Positions 46,374 to 57,675 of a stretch of DNA of 64,000 bases are shown piece after piece (position 1 is the first letter of the stretch; every line of letters begins with the position of its first letter). Both the position numbers and the translations under genes were made by a program. Source of the DNA: Nematostella vectensis (taxonomy: Eukaryota; Cnidaria; Anthozoa; Actiniaria; Edwardsiidae); contig NC_064048.1 in assembly GCF_932526225.1 (NCBI RefSeq), positions 6,802,627-6,866,626 of the forward strand, given 5' to 3'. A model generated the notes under the pieces. The model was not told the origin of the DNA. It made no database searches and worked only from the letters and a program-made list of their open reading frames with translations.

Positions 46374-47380
46374 ATTTAAAAGAAAGCAGAATTCGTTGAG
46401 GCAGAGACGTTCTTACTTATGGAGTATGGTGGCCCAGTGTTATAATAGTAAAACCAATCACAATACTGGAAATCAACTATAAAAATATAAAATAAAACGA
46501 ATTAAAATCCTAATTCCTTTTTTTAGTATTTATTTTCTATTTATTTTTTATTCTTCGAAAAAAAATACAAAAAAATATTGTGGCACAAAAAATATTGACA
46601 AAAAAAATGACAAACAGAAAATATAAATTGAAACATGTGAAATTTATTCACACACAAAAAAATAATATAAAACTGCCAGAGAGCTGATACAATTTCAGTT
46701 TTGAATGTATCCCCTTGTACCCGTATATTATGAATCGCTTCATTATCGCTTTATGACCAGATGACTAATGTTTATAAAACCTGGAAAGAATTATTAATTC
46801 TCACGCTCTATTTTGGGTGTGGTAAAAATATTCAACACTAACAAGCCATTAGACATCATTTCGAAGTAAAATTATCCTATAGCCCGTGTTTTCAGTAATG
46901 AAATTGTTAATCTTGTCGTTTCCAATTCACAAATACAAGCGTTTCTCCGGTGAGATTTCAAATTCCAATATGGCGGGCTGTAATCGCAGCCTGAGAAGTC
47001 TCACTAAAAATTGGAGCTCGGGCCTCCTGTGCATTGCGCAATTTTGCAGACTTCAAAATGATATCATTTTTTTACCTTTCAGACTTCAATGCCTAGAAGC
47101 TACAACCGGAAAACCTAGAATGCATTGTACTAGCATTCCATAAAAAAATCCAACAAATGCGACGTTTTTTTATTATCACAATTACGATGTTAGACATTTT
47201 GTAAGATTTTGTAGAATTATTTTTAGAAGACTTGTTACACTCAAGAGAGGATTTTTTCTATTTAAAAATAACTCAATGCTAAGGGAGAGATAAAATAGCT
47301 TTCCGAGCGAATTAGTTTAATTAAAAGTTTATAAAAAATATAATATTTTCTTGAAACTTTGCATTTATTCTCAATAATAT
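46374..47380. other. AT-rich intergenic stretch
   Basis: A-rich (46440-46660) with no recognised gene. The 85-codon frame at 46886-47143 has no domain. Confidence 0.5.
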
Positions 47381-47394
47381 TCTCTTGTCCCAGT

Positions 47395-47730
47395 TTAGTG
47401 GAGGAGAACAAAGCTATATCGTCCTCAAAGTCTAGGTCGTCGAGCTGGCTCTGAAGTCCCATCTCATACCATTACCTCATCTTCAGTGCACAACCAACAA
47501 AAACAAGAAATCTGACCTGGCTCAACCCGGCGTTGATGCTAAATCATTTACCAAACTGGTACTCTACCGCACATTGCAAGTTCCGTAGAAAAGTGTCACG
47601 ATTCTTACAATTTTCTCTGGAATTCCGTAATTCTGCATAATTGTCCACAATCCTACGCGATCAACAGAATCAAAAGCCTTCTCCAAATCTATGATATTAA
47701 TATAGAGAGTTCCCTGCCATTCATTTACTC
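47395..47730 (-). pseudogene. LINE reverse transcriptase fragment
   Basis: The minus strand carries IIDLEKAFDSVDR (RT motif A, about 47650-47690) and GLWTIMQNYGIPEKIVRI. After an internal deletion it carries QLDDLDFEDDIALFSST (catalytic box; the usual F-A-D-D reads F-E-D-D) at about 47395-47460. The order is that of CR1/L2/Jockey-type LINE RTs. Frames are broken and the middle is missing. Confidence 0.7.
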
Positions 47731-48164
47731 TGTTGTTCCTCTTTCCCTTTTGTAACTTGCCTGTTCCTTCCTCAAACTCTTACTCTTCCACTTGAAATCA
47801 TTCATCTACTGTGGCAGTAAAAAGAAATGACCTACCTCCATTCCCTCTCCCTACAAACCAAAACAAACATCACGAGAGCAACAGCATACCTAAAAATATG
47901 GCACCAGGACAGAGGCAGAGGGGGGGGGGGGGTAGTAATAGGTATCATATGGAAAAATCATAGTACCCCCTGTGTACGCGCCTGGGCACCACTTCAAAAC
48001 AACTAATAACCCCTTTCAGAATAAGAAGGGAAGAAAAACCTCAAGAACCCACAGAAGATATAAACCCGAACAAAAACAAAAGTTTGACAAACAACTGAAC
48101 CCTTTCGATCTCGAATCAACCTACCCACTATAAATCATGTACTAACATATATTATTTTTTAGAA

Positions 48165-48436
48165 TCATATCAAGAAAATCCAGCCAAAAATTGTCGTTTT
48201 TGCCAAACGCGGTCACTTCCATATAAGGAAACTAATATATTCCTTATTTGGAAAAGCTGCACGATTCTTGTCATTTTAAGATTGTCGTATCGCAGAGGCT
48301 TTGTAAACTTTATGACTTGTAACCAGAAGAGAAAAACAGTGACTGTGACCATCTTTAGTCTAAAGAGAAAGTATCTAAAAAGAAACAAAATTCCTCGGTA
48401 CCAGACCCCCCAAAAGACAAAGGTTTCTTCATATGA
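48165..48436 (+). mobile_element. TCATAT-end MITE family, copy 4
   Basis: Bounded by TCATATCAAGAAAA and TTTCTTCATATGA. The third partial copy of the surrounding duplication (53757-54108) lacks it cleanly near 53992, confirming both ends of the element. Confidence 0.88.
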
Positions 48437-49115
48437 AATAAAAAAAAACGCAGCAAGACAGTTATTCAAAGAGGTAACAAAATGCATAACAAAAATAGTA
48501 TGAATGTATGACGATAAGACAATAAACAACAGTGCAATTGGTATTTCTTCTATCAAATAAAGGTCACAATAAACTCGTATTGCTTTGTGGTGTGTATTCA
48601 GAATAAGCGGCATTCTAACGTTTGAGCAGTTGAGGGATTCCGCGTTAGTAACGTAATTGTGACCTTATTCTAGGATATAGGACAATTATAGGACAATAAC
48701 AGGAGGTGGTCAATGGTGAAAATATTCGAGCTAGTTACTGGGATTGACTGGAGACTGAGAGGTTGATAAGCCTGTGGTTTTAGGGGTCGTAGTACGCATT
48801 ACTAACAATACACCTGATTTGGAGCCTAGCTAAGTTGTACTTTCCACACCAGTAAAACTGGTGGAAATTCATAAAAAATACCCTCCTTAGTCCCTCCTCC
48901 ATTGGCGTCTTCTCGGGGTTCTATGAAAAGACTTCCGCCACATCAAGCGAATATACAAAAAGCTCTGTAATGCCTGGTGCACACTATTGACATAACGACA
49001 TGCTGGCGCACCTTTTCTTTTCTTCGTATGTTCACGTTTGAATGGTTTGACACTGACATAAGCCCGTCATAACGCTCGTCCATCATACTTCCACCTCGTC
49101 ATACTTTCTCTGACA

Positions 49116-49484
49116 TTAGGGAATTTAAGCAACTACGACTGCGACGGCAGAGAAAACGTAACACCCAAAAAAGCTTTCATACTTTGCGCACAAATCAAAA
49201 GTAGTTTTGATCAATTGCACTCGTTTTTGTAGTACCCCAAAATTATAGACGAATCTAGAACCTTTCTAACATAGCAAACACAGATAGTTTAGTTTTCAGC
49301 GCACACGTTCCCGTCCTCGCTAGACCGTGAAACTTGGAGTTTTCACGTTGTACTTTGAAGAAAAACGGCTGAAATGTATCAGACAGAATCCATTTCAAGC
49401 ACATTTCTTGTCTGGCTCTTTGAATTTCAATTGTTTTCTGCCGTCGCCGTTCGCGTTGCAGTCGTCGTTGCTTAAATTCCCTAA
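49116..49484. mobile_element. Element with TAGGGAATTTAAGC inverted ends, in half A
   Basis: Left end TTAGGGAATTTAAGCAACTA, then CGACTGCGACGGCAG. Right end inverted as CTGCCGTCGCC ... CAGTCGTCG-TTGCTTAAATTCCCTAA. About 40-bp arms, 370 bp overall. The same element lies at 58940-59310 in half B, so it predates the duplication. Confidence 0.85.
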
Positions 49485-49805
49485 TGGCCGAGTTACTGCT
49501 CCGTGCAACTAAGAATAGAACTTGAGGGTTCTATGGCTATTTCGCTTTAGGTCACTGAATAGTCACTGTTTTATGTTTTAGTGTTATGCCAAATTTTAGT
49601 GTTATGCCAAATTTTCTTAGAAATATGCTCTAGTATTCATAAAATCTAAAAGCCACGTAAACAAAGAGAATGTTCAAAAACTTGGAGTACTTTAAATCAT
49701 GCAGTCACACGCTGGCTCAAACCCACGTTGCATCATGTCAGGGATGATATTGACAGAGTGTAAATATGGCTGCAATGTAGCGTCTTATTATTATAATCTT
49801 CACAG

Positions 49806-49946
49806 ATGATTTTGATCAAACGCCTTACACGAACACACAAAGTGGTTTCTTTCGTCGTCTTTCTCACGATTTTGATCTTATTCTGCATTGGACAACTTCA
49901 AACGCGTGGGGGGTACATGTCTTATGATGTCGAGTGTCGTGCTTAA
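49806..49946 (+). pseudogene. Truncated 5' copy of the LicD gene (half A)
   Basis: A 226-bp tandem duplication repeats the 5' flank and first 45 codons of the LicD gene just upstream of it. The copy reads MILIKRLTRTHKVV through YDVEC, then two codons later meets TAA at 49944. It has several changes in the membrane segment. Each copy begins right after TTCACAG, which would serve as a splice acceptor. Confidence 0.8.
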
Positions 49947-50031
49947 ACCCACGTTGCATCATGTCAGGGATGATATTGACAGAGTGTAAATATGGCTGCA
50001 ATGTAGCGTCTAATTATTATAATCTTCACAG

Positions 50032-50709
50032 ATGATTTTGATCAAACGCCTTACACGAACACACAAAGTGGTTTCTTTCGTCGTCTTCTTCACGCTTTTG
50101 GTCTTATTCTGCATTGGACAACTTCAAACGCGTGGGGGGTACATGTCTTATGATGTCGAGTGCGGATATGGCGAGAAAGAACGAACAAAACTGATAGAAT
50201 TGACGTCCCAGATTCACTCAATCCTGAACTCCATTGGTCTGCAGCATTGGCTCATGTATGGCTCCATCATTGGTGCTTTGCGATACGATTCGCCGTTACC
50301 ATGGGATCACGACGTCGATCTGGGTGCAAGACGAGAAGACTTCGACAAACTAGACCGCAAAGCATTTATTGAAACCTTCCAATCCGCAGGATTGATAGTG
50401 CATGATTTTATCTTGAGAAGAGGGTCGATCACCTTTTCCAAAGAAGGAGGGAAGTTATCTGTTGACTTGTTTTTATTCCAAGATTATAATGGAATTATTT
50501 GGCGGACTGGTGCGGAGCCATGGCTCTTTTTCGTGCCTTATAAATACTATCACACATTTCCAGTGAATCTTATTCAGCCACCTTTACCTAAAAGAAAGTT
50601 TGGGTCGATTGAATTGAGCGTCCCTCGTGGTGAACTGGAAATTCTTAGACATCTGTACCCGACAAATTGGTGGAAGATTGTGAAACCTAAAGCGTGTGGC
50701 GCACTGTGA
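50032..50709 (+). CDS. LicD-family (fukutin-related) type II membrane protein, copy A
   Basis: 225 residues. A membrane anchor lies at 12-30 (KVVSFVVFFTLLVLFCIG), with the short basic N-terminus cytoplasmic. The LicD/nucleotidyltransferase-like core has YGSIIGALRYDSPLPWDHDV (76-95), whose D92, D94 and D96 match the metal-binding D-x-D-x-D of the family, and VDLFLF (144-149). It ends with PTNWWKIVKPK. LicD/FKRP-type proteins transfer phosphocholine or phospho-sugars onto glycans in the secretory pathway; the acceptor here is unknown. AATAAA lies 14 bp after the stop. ATG 50032 directly follows CTTCACAG, so an upstream non-coding exon is possible. The C-terminal part is short relative to fukutin-related proteins, but the catalytic block is complete. 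Confidence 0.85.
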   Translation: MILIKRLTRTHKVVSFVVFFTLLVLFCIGQLQTRGGYMSYDVECGYGEKERTKLIELTSQIHSILNSIGLQHWLMYGSIIGALRYDSPLPWDHDVDLGARREDFDKLDRKAFIETFQSAGLIVHDFILRRGSITFSKEGGKLSVDLFLFQDYNGIIWRTGAEPWLFFVPYKYYHTFPVNLIQPPLPKRKFGSIELSVPRGELEILRHLYPTNWWKIVKPKACGAL

Positions 50710-50722
50710 ACCTCAGAGTGTT

Positions 50723-50728
50723 AATAAA
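50723..50728 (+). promoter_or_regulatory. Polyadenylation signal, LicD copy A
   Basis: AATAAA 14 bp beyond the stop codon; the same hexamer lies at 60550-60555 for copy B. Confidence 0.6.
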
Positions 50729-51445
50729 CCTTGAGCAGTTGAGCTAGAGTAATGGATATAATAGCCCAAATTTTGAGTTTACTCTGCCATTCTTTTGTCT
50801 TCATGAAGACTTAAAGAATAAGTCTTGAGAAGACGAATATTTAGGAGAGCCGAGTTCCTGCTCTGGTTATAACTGTCTACATTAATCACAACCCATGGAA
50901 TACACCAATTCATTCGAATGCCTTAGTTCCCTTTTCCGCTTACTAGACCACTTCACTTTAGTTATCGAACTTTGTTGTATGGGCTTTATAATGTATGTTT
51001 TGTGGATGATTATTCTTGATGATTTTTCTCTTGTCGAGATCATACCCTCCTTAGTCCCTCCTCCATCGGCGTATTCTCGGGGTTCTATATGAAAAGCCTT
51101 CCACCACATCAAGCGAATATAAATGTAAATCTATATAGATTTAGGCAGTGCCTAAAGGCCGAGCCAGCGTTTGATACCTTTTTGTGTTGACTGATAGGGG
51201 TAATTTAGGGGGATCTAGGTGTCTTTAAAATGTTTTTTTTTTAAGTAGATTAAAAACGTCATTTTTTACTGCCATGTCATTATGAATTGTACAGTTGTAA
51301 TTTAAGTACTTTGATCTAATAAAAACCTCTTCCCTTCATAGAAGTATAGAACTTGTATCAAAGCTACATTCTGACCAGCTTTGCCCTTGCAAAGAAACAA
51401 ATAATAAATAAAACAGCATTCCAAAAATATAAGGATATAGTTATA

Positions 51446-52183
51446 CATTTCAGGTGCCATATGGAAGTTTTGTCTATCACATACTGGTAATACTCCATCA
51501 CCAAGGATATTACAGTCATGCATTACATATTGGTGCACCCACCCTTTAGCATGTGGTCTGCTGTTTTACAGAAACCCTGGGTCCACACATGCTAATGCTA
51601 CTCCAAAATTAAATGCAATGGAGAAGAACAAATTTACTTGGGAAGCAAATTTACTTGGAAAGCAAAATCCTTGATATTTTAGTAGTGCTAAAAGAAAATG
51701 TCTTATTTCAAACCTAACATATTGGTGCAGAGGGGAAACAGCAAATAATATCAATTGCATACACAAATAGTTAGCAGAGAGAAAAAAGGAAGAAATGGGA
51801 GTATATCTTTGATACATTTCAGGTGCCATATGGAAGTTTTGTCTATCACATACTGGTAATACTCCATCACCAAGGATATTACAGTCGTGCATTACATATT
51901 GTTGCACCCACCCTTTAGCATGTGGCCTGCTGTTTTACAGAAACCCTGGGTCCACACATGCTAATGCTACTCCAAAATTAAATGCAATGGAGAAGAACAA
52001 ATTTACTTGGGAAGCAAATTTACTTGGAAAGCAAAATCCTTGATATTTTAGTAGTGCTAAAAGAAAATGTCTTATTTCAAACCTAACATATTGGTGCAGA
52101 GGGGAAACAGCAAATAATATCAATTGCATACACAAATAGTTAGTAGAGAGAAAAAAGGAAGAAATGGGAGTATATCTTTAATA
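51446..52183. repeat. Two tandem 369-bp units
   Basis: CATTTCAGGTGCCATATGGA begins each unit at about 51446 and 51815. Each continues through GAAACCCTGGGTCCACACAT (51571 and 51940) and AATGCAATGGAGAAGAAC. A related single copy lies at 62300-62480 and a diverged one at 61680-61860. Confidence 0.9.
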
Positions 52184-53756
52184 AAAAAATAACAATAATG
52201 CAACAACACTCTCCTAACATTTCCCCTTTCCCCATTATCTTTAGGTTGATAGATAAATGTTTTCTTTACAGATTTATCATTGAGAGCAAGTATCTTGCTC
52301 TAAAAAACCTATTACACTTATACTGTTGTATAAAAGTAAGAAATCCCCTACTATATTATCTTAATATTTGGCTATTATTATGCCTTCCAGCCTTTAGAAT
52401 CAATCATGGCCCTCAGGTAGTCCTTAATTATTAGTCACTTAATTATTTTTTTCTTTCCAAACCATAATTTTCCACAACTATTTGAATAAAAATAAATAAA
52501 CACATTAGGAAGTATGCAAGATGCAGACAATATAAAAGCAAAAACAATTTAGGTAAAAAGGGTTGCATTTTGTTTTTTTTTATTTTCGAAGAGAAAATTC
52601 TTTTGTAATTGTAAAGTTAAAGTTATGATAATGTTGGAAAAAATGTTGCTGTATCTTTGAAAAGATTAAATACACAGAATATAAAGACAAGAAAGGTCTT
52701 CTTTAGCAATATATGACAGGATGATATTTGTCAGCCTTCATTAAATATCTCAACGCAGTCAATAAAGTATAGAGAGAACGAAGAATATCAAAGGATGTGT
52801 TATGCTCAACATGTTTGATTAGACCACGAATTCTCAAAGCAAACTCTAGAAACAAATGTATAAATCCAACAAGCTAAGTGGCATTGATACAGTAACTAGA
52901 CTACTACGTATTTCTGTCGTTAAATTCTTACTTACCGTGAGAAATATACGCCTGAATTTACAAAACTTGTAAGTATTTACGTATTTACATCAAAACAAGG
53001 ATATATGACTTTGATATGGCATCTTGACGTCAAACTAAAGCTGGTACGGTGTTTTAGTCTGAGCGATTGGTTATGAAAAAAAAAAACGAACAAACAAGCA
53101 TTATAAAAGCACAACAATAAAAGAAAAATAACTTTCATATTCTCAATACAAATCGTCGTCTAAAACTCACCTTGGCAGTTTTTTTTCGCTTTCTGTTGTT
53201 GTTGTGTTGTTCGCTTTTGTTGTAAACTGTGAAGTTGTCGAATTTCTGCTAGCAAGGAACTCGTCGACACAAGCGTATGATTTTTATAGCTAAAAACAAA
53301 CTTCAAGGCCCTTTCTTCTCAGGATCTTCTTACATAAATTTAGACGTGAATGAATATATAATGGTAGTGTAGATCCTCCATAGTCCTCTATAGTCCTCTT
53401 TTTAGCTGTTGCGACGGGCGGGATTAACGAATACTAGGGTATATTTTACTATCGACTCGTACTTTAGACAACACGGTTCCTAAATGACTTCAGTCCATTT
53501 AAATCCGCATATTTTCTCATTAAATACTGCCTTTTTTTTGTGAACATACGAATTTTGAACTAAAAACACATAAAAGCGTAAGACCAAGTGTGGCCTGAGA
53601 GTTGCGCGGCTGGATTACTGGCTGGCTGGCTGATTTGTGACACCACAGGGTAACCGCGCGATGACCACAAAACCAAGTCGCATAGCTTACCATATTTCTA
53701 TACCTATGGAGCTCCACGCGCGGCCTGCGGCCGCGCTGGCTCCGCTATAAATGGTA
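52184..53756. other. Intergenic stretch with no recognised gene
   Basis: AT-rich with short frames only. A GC-rich palindromic patch (GCGGCCTGCGGCCGC) is at about 53722. Confidence 0.6.
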
Positions 53757-54108
53757 ATCATAGTACGCGCCTGTGTACGCCCCTGGGCACCTCTTCAAAA
53801 CAACTTATAACCACGACCCTACGGTACGCGGTAGGCGACCCCTTAGGAGGATTAGAAGGAAAGAAAAAAAAGTCATGCACCCACTTGTAATACCAACCCA
53901 AACGAAAACAAAAGTTTGACAAACAATTGAACCCTTTAGATCTCGAATCAACCTACGCGCTAAAAATCATGTACATATATTATTTCTTAGAATAACAAAA
54001 ACGCAGAAAGACAGCTATTCAAAGAGGTAACAAACTGCATAACAAGAATGAATGTTGACGATAAGACAATAAACAACAGTGCAAATGGTATTTATTCTAT
54101 CAAAAAAT
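53757..54108. repeat. Third partial copy of the segmental duplication (left part)
   Basis: Colinear with about 47960-48556 (GTACGCGCCTG, CCTGGGCACC, AACTGAACCCTTT-GATCTCG, AAAGAGGTAACAAA) but without the TCATAT-end MITE, whose empty site is near 53992. More diverged than A and B are from each other. Confidence 0.8.
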
Positions 54109-54188
54109 ACCATGGAACTCAAATTTCTTCTGAATGAAGGATAAGGTGGATTCTGCGATTATATTACTTATAATCTTTATCCTTACAG

Positions 54189-54502
54189 GGGGGGGGGGGG
54201 GGGGGGGGGAAATAGGGGTATGTAAATCCGCCGATCCGCAACATTTTCGGGGCAAATCCGTGGATCCGCAGATATTTTTAGATTCGCATGGTTTGAAAGA
54301 TAAACAGTAGCATCGATTGAAATTCATTTAAAATCCGAAATTCGACCGTCAAAGCAGTCAAAATTCGAAATCCGTGCCCCAAATTGTCAACAGATCCGTG
54401 ATCCGCCGTATTTCGAAAATCCGCCAATCCGCTAAAGGAATCATCAAAATCCGTAATCCGTGAGCATTTCGGGTCTGAATCCGCCGATCCGCGAACCTAT
54501 TC

Positions 54503-54534
<32 letters not shown>

Positions 54535-54536
54535 AC
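54189..54536. mobile_element. Poly-G/poly-C-bounded element with ATCCG motif clusters
   Basis: It starts with about 21 G (54189-54209) plus AAATAGG and ends AACCTATTC plus about 30 C (54504-54533), so the ends are inverted. Between them the words AATCCG and GATCCG occur about a dozen times, often paired as AATCCGCCGATCCGC. No coding potential. Confidence 0.55.
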
Positions 54537-54609
54537 TTACAAAGGAATTTTACCCATAAGCAGTGATTGGTCTTAAAACTGCTATTCGCCAATTGCCATT
54601 CGCCATCTT

Positions 54610-54822
54610 ACACTGGTGGAAATTCATTAAAAATACCCTCCTTACTCCCTCCCCCTTAGGCGTCTTCTCGGAGTTCTTTACGAAAGGCTCCGGCCACATC
54701 AAGCGAATATACAAAGGGCTCTGTAATGCCTGGTGCACACATCTTCGTATGTTCACGTGTGAATGGTTTGACACTGACATAAACCCGTTATAACGCTCGT
54801 CATACTTCTTCCTCGTCATATT
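54610..54822. repeat. Third partial copy of the segmental duplication (right part)
   Basis: Colinear with 48856-49104 and 58676-58925 (ACTGGTGGAAATTCAT, CACATCAAGCGAATATACAA, GTAATGCCTGGTGCACAC). Confidence 0.8.
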
Positions 54823-55779
54823 ATAAATTGGCACGAAAAAAGTCCAATAGTATTTCTTTGCAGAAATATGTCCGTGAAATTAGAAGATAAACAAAAATGC
54901 AACAAAAAAAATATAACCGCAAATATCTTAAAATCTGACTTTCAGATTTTTTTAAAACTTCAAATATGTGGAGGCAAACGTCGTAAGTTTTGTGTAAGGG
55001 GTATGGTTTAAAAACAATTTTCCGCATATAGCGTGTATTTGCAAAAATCAAAATGCACATTATCCATTGTTTTGTCGCTATGGTAACATAAATGACAACA
55101 GCTCACATTTTTCCAAAAACTAAATCCTTACTTAATAAATGGACATAATCTTTAATTCCAAGCTTTGCGCAAGCGGAAACTGTGGCCCTTTAAACATGAG
55201 CGGTAGTATATTTATTAAAAAGCTGCAAGCAGCTTCCATAAAATGGTCTTCCTTTCATTGCAGGTTTCATAGCAATACAAAACTTTTCGTCAATATTTTG
55301 ACCAAAGCTCCCTTGTGCGCTTAGTCGAATTTGCATTCAGTCAAGCTAGAAAGTAAGCGCTTGAGTAAAGGAAACGGGGAACAAAATCGTGAAATCCAGT
55401 ATCGTAAAATCCATGTTCCACTGTGCAGGCAAACGCTCTGCGTTATATTCCAACTTGGATACGATAACACGAACTTACCCTACACCCAAAGAAGCTCGAG
55501 TCAAAACAAGCTTGAGCAATTTCTATTAGGATTACTCGAATTTCCCGCTATCTCAAATGGTTGTACCTATAATAATTGGCCATTGATCCACAAATCATTT
55601 TTATCCTCGGAATAGTCACTTTATTTGGTTCTCTTATATCTTTAAAATATTTACTTATTTGTTGCGATTTCGTATTTAAAGCAACATTACCGTCGGCATT
55701 ACAATTATATAATTAAATCTCTGAATAAAAGTAATTTACTAATGCAAAGGCAACAGCGAAAAGCTAAAACTAAAACTTA
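54823..55779. other. Intergenic stretch with no recognised gene
   Basis: Frames of 61-94 codons occur but none has a domain, signal peptide or supporting splice sites. Confidence 0.5.
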
Positions 55780-55989
55780 AAGCAGCATTGTCACCAGTTT
55801 ACTTCCGGTGGTCCCGACGGAAACCTCAACCGTTAAAAGACAATAGAATCTATAAGAATCCACATCCTCAAAGAAACTTCCAATAGACATACTGCTTTCA
55901 CAATTTTGAAATATGTTTTGCGTCTTCCGTTAAAAAATCATCGGAGATTGTTATGTAATCGACCGGAAGTAGACTGGTGACAATGCGGC
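55780..55989. mobile_element. MITE with GTCACCAGTTTACTTCCGG ends, copy 3
   Basis: The left end AGCAGCATTGTCACCAGTTT and right end AACTGGTGACAATGCGGCTT-like inverse (one base change, TAGACTGGTGAC) extend the inverted repeat to about 30 bp. The interior matches 3604-3832. Confidence 0.85.
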
Positions 55990-56102
55990 TTCAACCCAAC
56001 CCCACCCCTCAAATCATATGCCCCTCCGTTTTACATTTTGTGCAGTGCTCGAGGATTGTGGGACGCGCGCTATCCTGGCGACCTTGAGAGTTTTAGGGAG
56101 CA

Positions 56103-56286
56103 AAGCCCCGTGCAAACTGTGCTAGCAACTGCCAGCATTGCTGGCGAATTTTCGCTTGACTGACATAGGACAAAGGAAATGTCAAAATGGAAAATGGACT
56201 TTCTGACATTTCCTTTGTCTTGTGGTCAGTCGAGCAAGAATTCGCCAGCAATGCTGGCAGTTGCTGGCGCAGTTTGCACGGGGCTT
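56103..56286. mobile_element. Near-perfect 184-bp hairpin element
   Basis: Left arm from AAGCCCCGTGCAAACTG through GCTAGCAACTGCCAGCATTG to GACAAAGGAAATGTC. The right arm is its inverse, ending CAGTTTGCACGGGGCTT, with a loop of under 20 bp. Such hairpins can be transcribed into small-RNA precursors, but no evidence of that is seen here. Confidence 0.85.
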
Positions 56287-57022
56287 AATCCATAAAGGAT
56301 AAGAGAAAACTTCTATCTCATTAAATTGAAACTTGATGGCCTTCTAGCATTGCAAACGGTGGAGGAATGTGGAATTCAATACATCAATCTAAAAAATTAA
56401 ACCGAAAACCTTTGGGATCGCCCGCAAAGTACGCTGGATCCTCGAGCATGCAGATGTAAATATTCTCATATTTGTTATTTTCCTTAGGCGACTGACTGAG
56501 CCGTTTGAGGCTTGTAATTCACGCATTCTTACGTTTCTTAAATATTTGTTCTGGTGGCCACAAAGGGCGCGTCACACCGCGCCTCAGGACAGTCTGTTTA
56601 GACAACACGGCAGCGAGGCGGTTTATTGTGTCGATAACAATAGCTTTTTTGGTTTACAAAAAAAAATCTTTCTTATTCCCTATTTATCTACATTTTTTGC
56701 ACTAGTCGCCTTCTTTAAAATAGATGACGCACTCGCGACTTCTATTCTGATTATCTAAATATCACGATGGATGGCTCGGGCGTAAGCAGTGTGTGAGTCA
56801 CAAGGGGAGCGTTCTAAAAGAACATAAAAAGGCGGAAGATTAGTTTTAAAATTCAGTTTGCATGGATTTTCTTCATTCAAATGAATAATATGGCATGCCG
56901 ATGGTGTGTAATATCAACTGCAATATACAATCGATTGACAAAAGGTTGTCGTCAACCGGCTTCGTGACTACGCGGGTAGCCCGCATGAAAGCATGGTTAA
57001 AAACAACTGAAGCGCCTAGCTG

Positions 57023-57198
57023 CGTAACCCGCAGTGCTTTATGGGTATCAAATAAATAAAAACAATAATAAAATAAATATAAACAAACACATGTTTAGAA
57101 AGCTTTGGAATGGTTGTTTATGTACCTCTAAACGTTCACACGGCGTTCAGAGTTCAGGATCTAGCCATATATACGTTACCCATGAACCACTGCGAAAA
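57023..57198 (-). mobile_element. Dispersed MITE-like repeat, copy 3
   Basis: Ends CGCAGTGCTTTATGGGTATC and TTACCCATGAACCACTGCG are inverted. The interior is the inverse of 1075-1196 and 2917-3025. Confidence 0.65.
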
Positions 57199-57675
57199 TG
57201 AGTCTAATATAGGGAACTTAGTAAAAGCTGTTTAGCCAAAACAACCTCGGCGCGCCACCTTAAGGTTACGGTTCACCGTCAGATTTTTTGTAATAACAAA
57301 ACACTACACATATTAAGATTCGTAATATAATTATGCATCTACCCATTACTTATTTTTAATTAGTTTTTTTGCTTTTCAGTTAGGGGCCGAAATACAAAAA
57401 AAATCATACAGTTGTCTTCGGCGAAAATGTTGGTACCCTTACTTCGCGCCTAGGTTAACGCAATACGTCTTATTTCCATCAACACATGTCAAGCTTCAAA
57501 AGGGGTTCTCATTTTTTCCATATCGTTTTCCATTGAAGAGTTATTGTATTTCAAAGTTGCCGCATGCAAATTTCGGCTATTTCCGGCCTTTTGGCGAGAA
57601 TAACTTTTGATTCTATTCTGCACCGCACTGAGGGACCACGCGAGATAGAATTGCGCCTGCGCGAACTTCATTGTA

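Larger units (their letters stand above)
47895..51625. repeat. Segmental duplication, half A (partner 58081-62480)
   Basis: From ATATGGCACCAGGA onward the block matches 58081-62480 at very high identity. It includes the LicD gene, two MITEs and the 3' repeat. Half A contains a segment at about 48442-48815 missing from B. Half B contains about 1.05 kb (61113-62156) missing from A. Confidence 0.93.

Noticed and set aside
47262-47462. Independent 66-codon minus gene
   Set aside because: The DDLDFEDDIALFSS motif shows it is the catalytic box of a LINE reverse transcriptase fragment.
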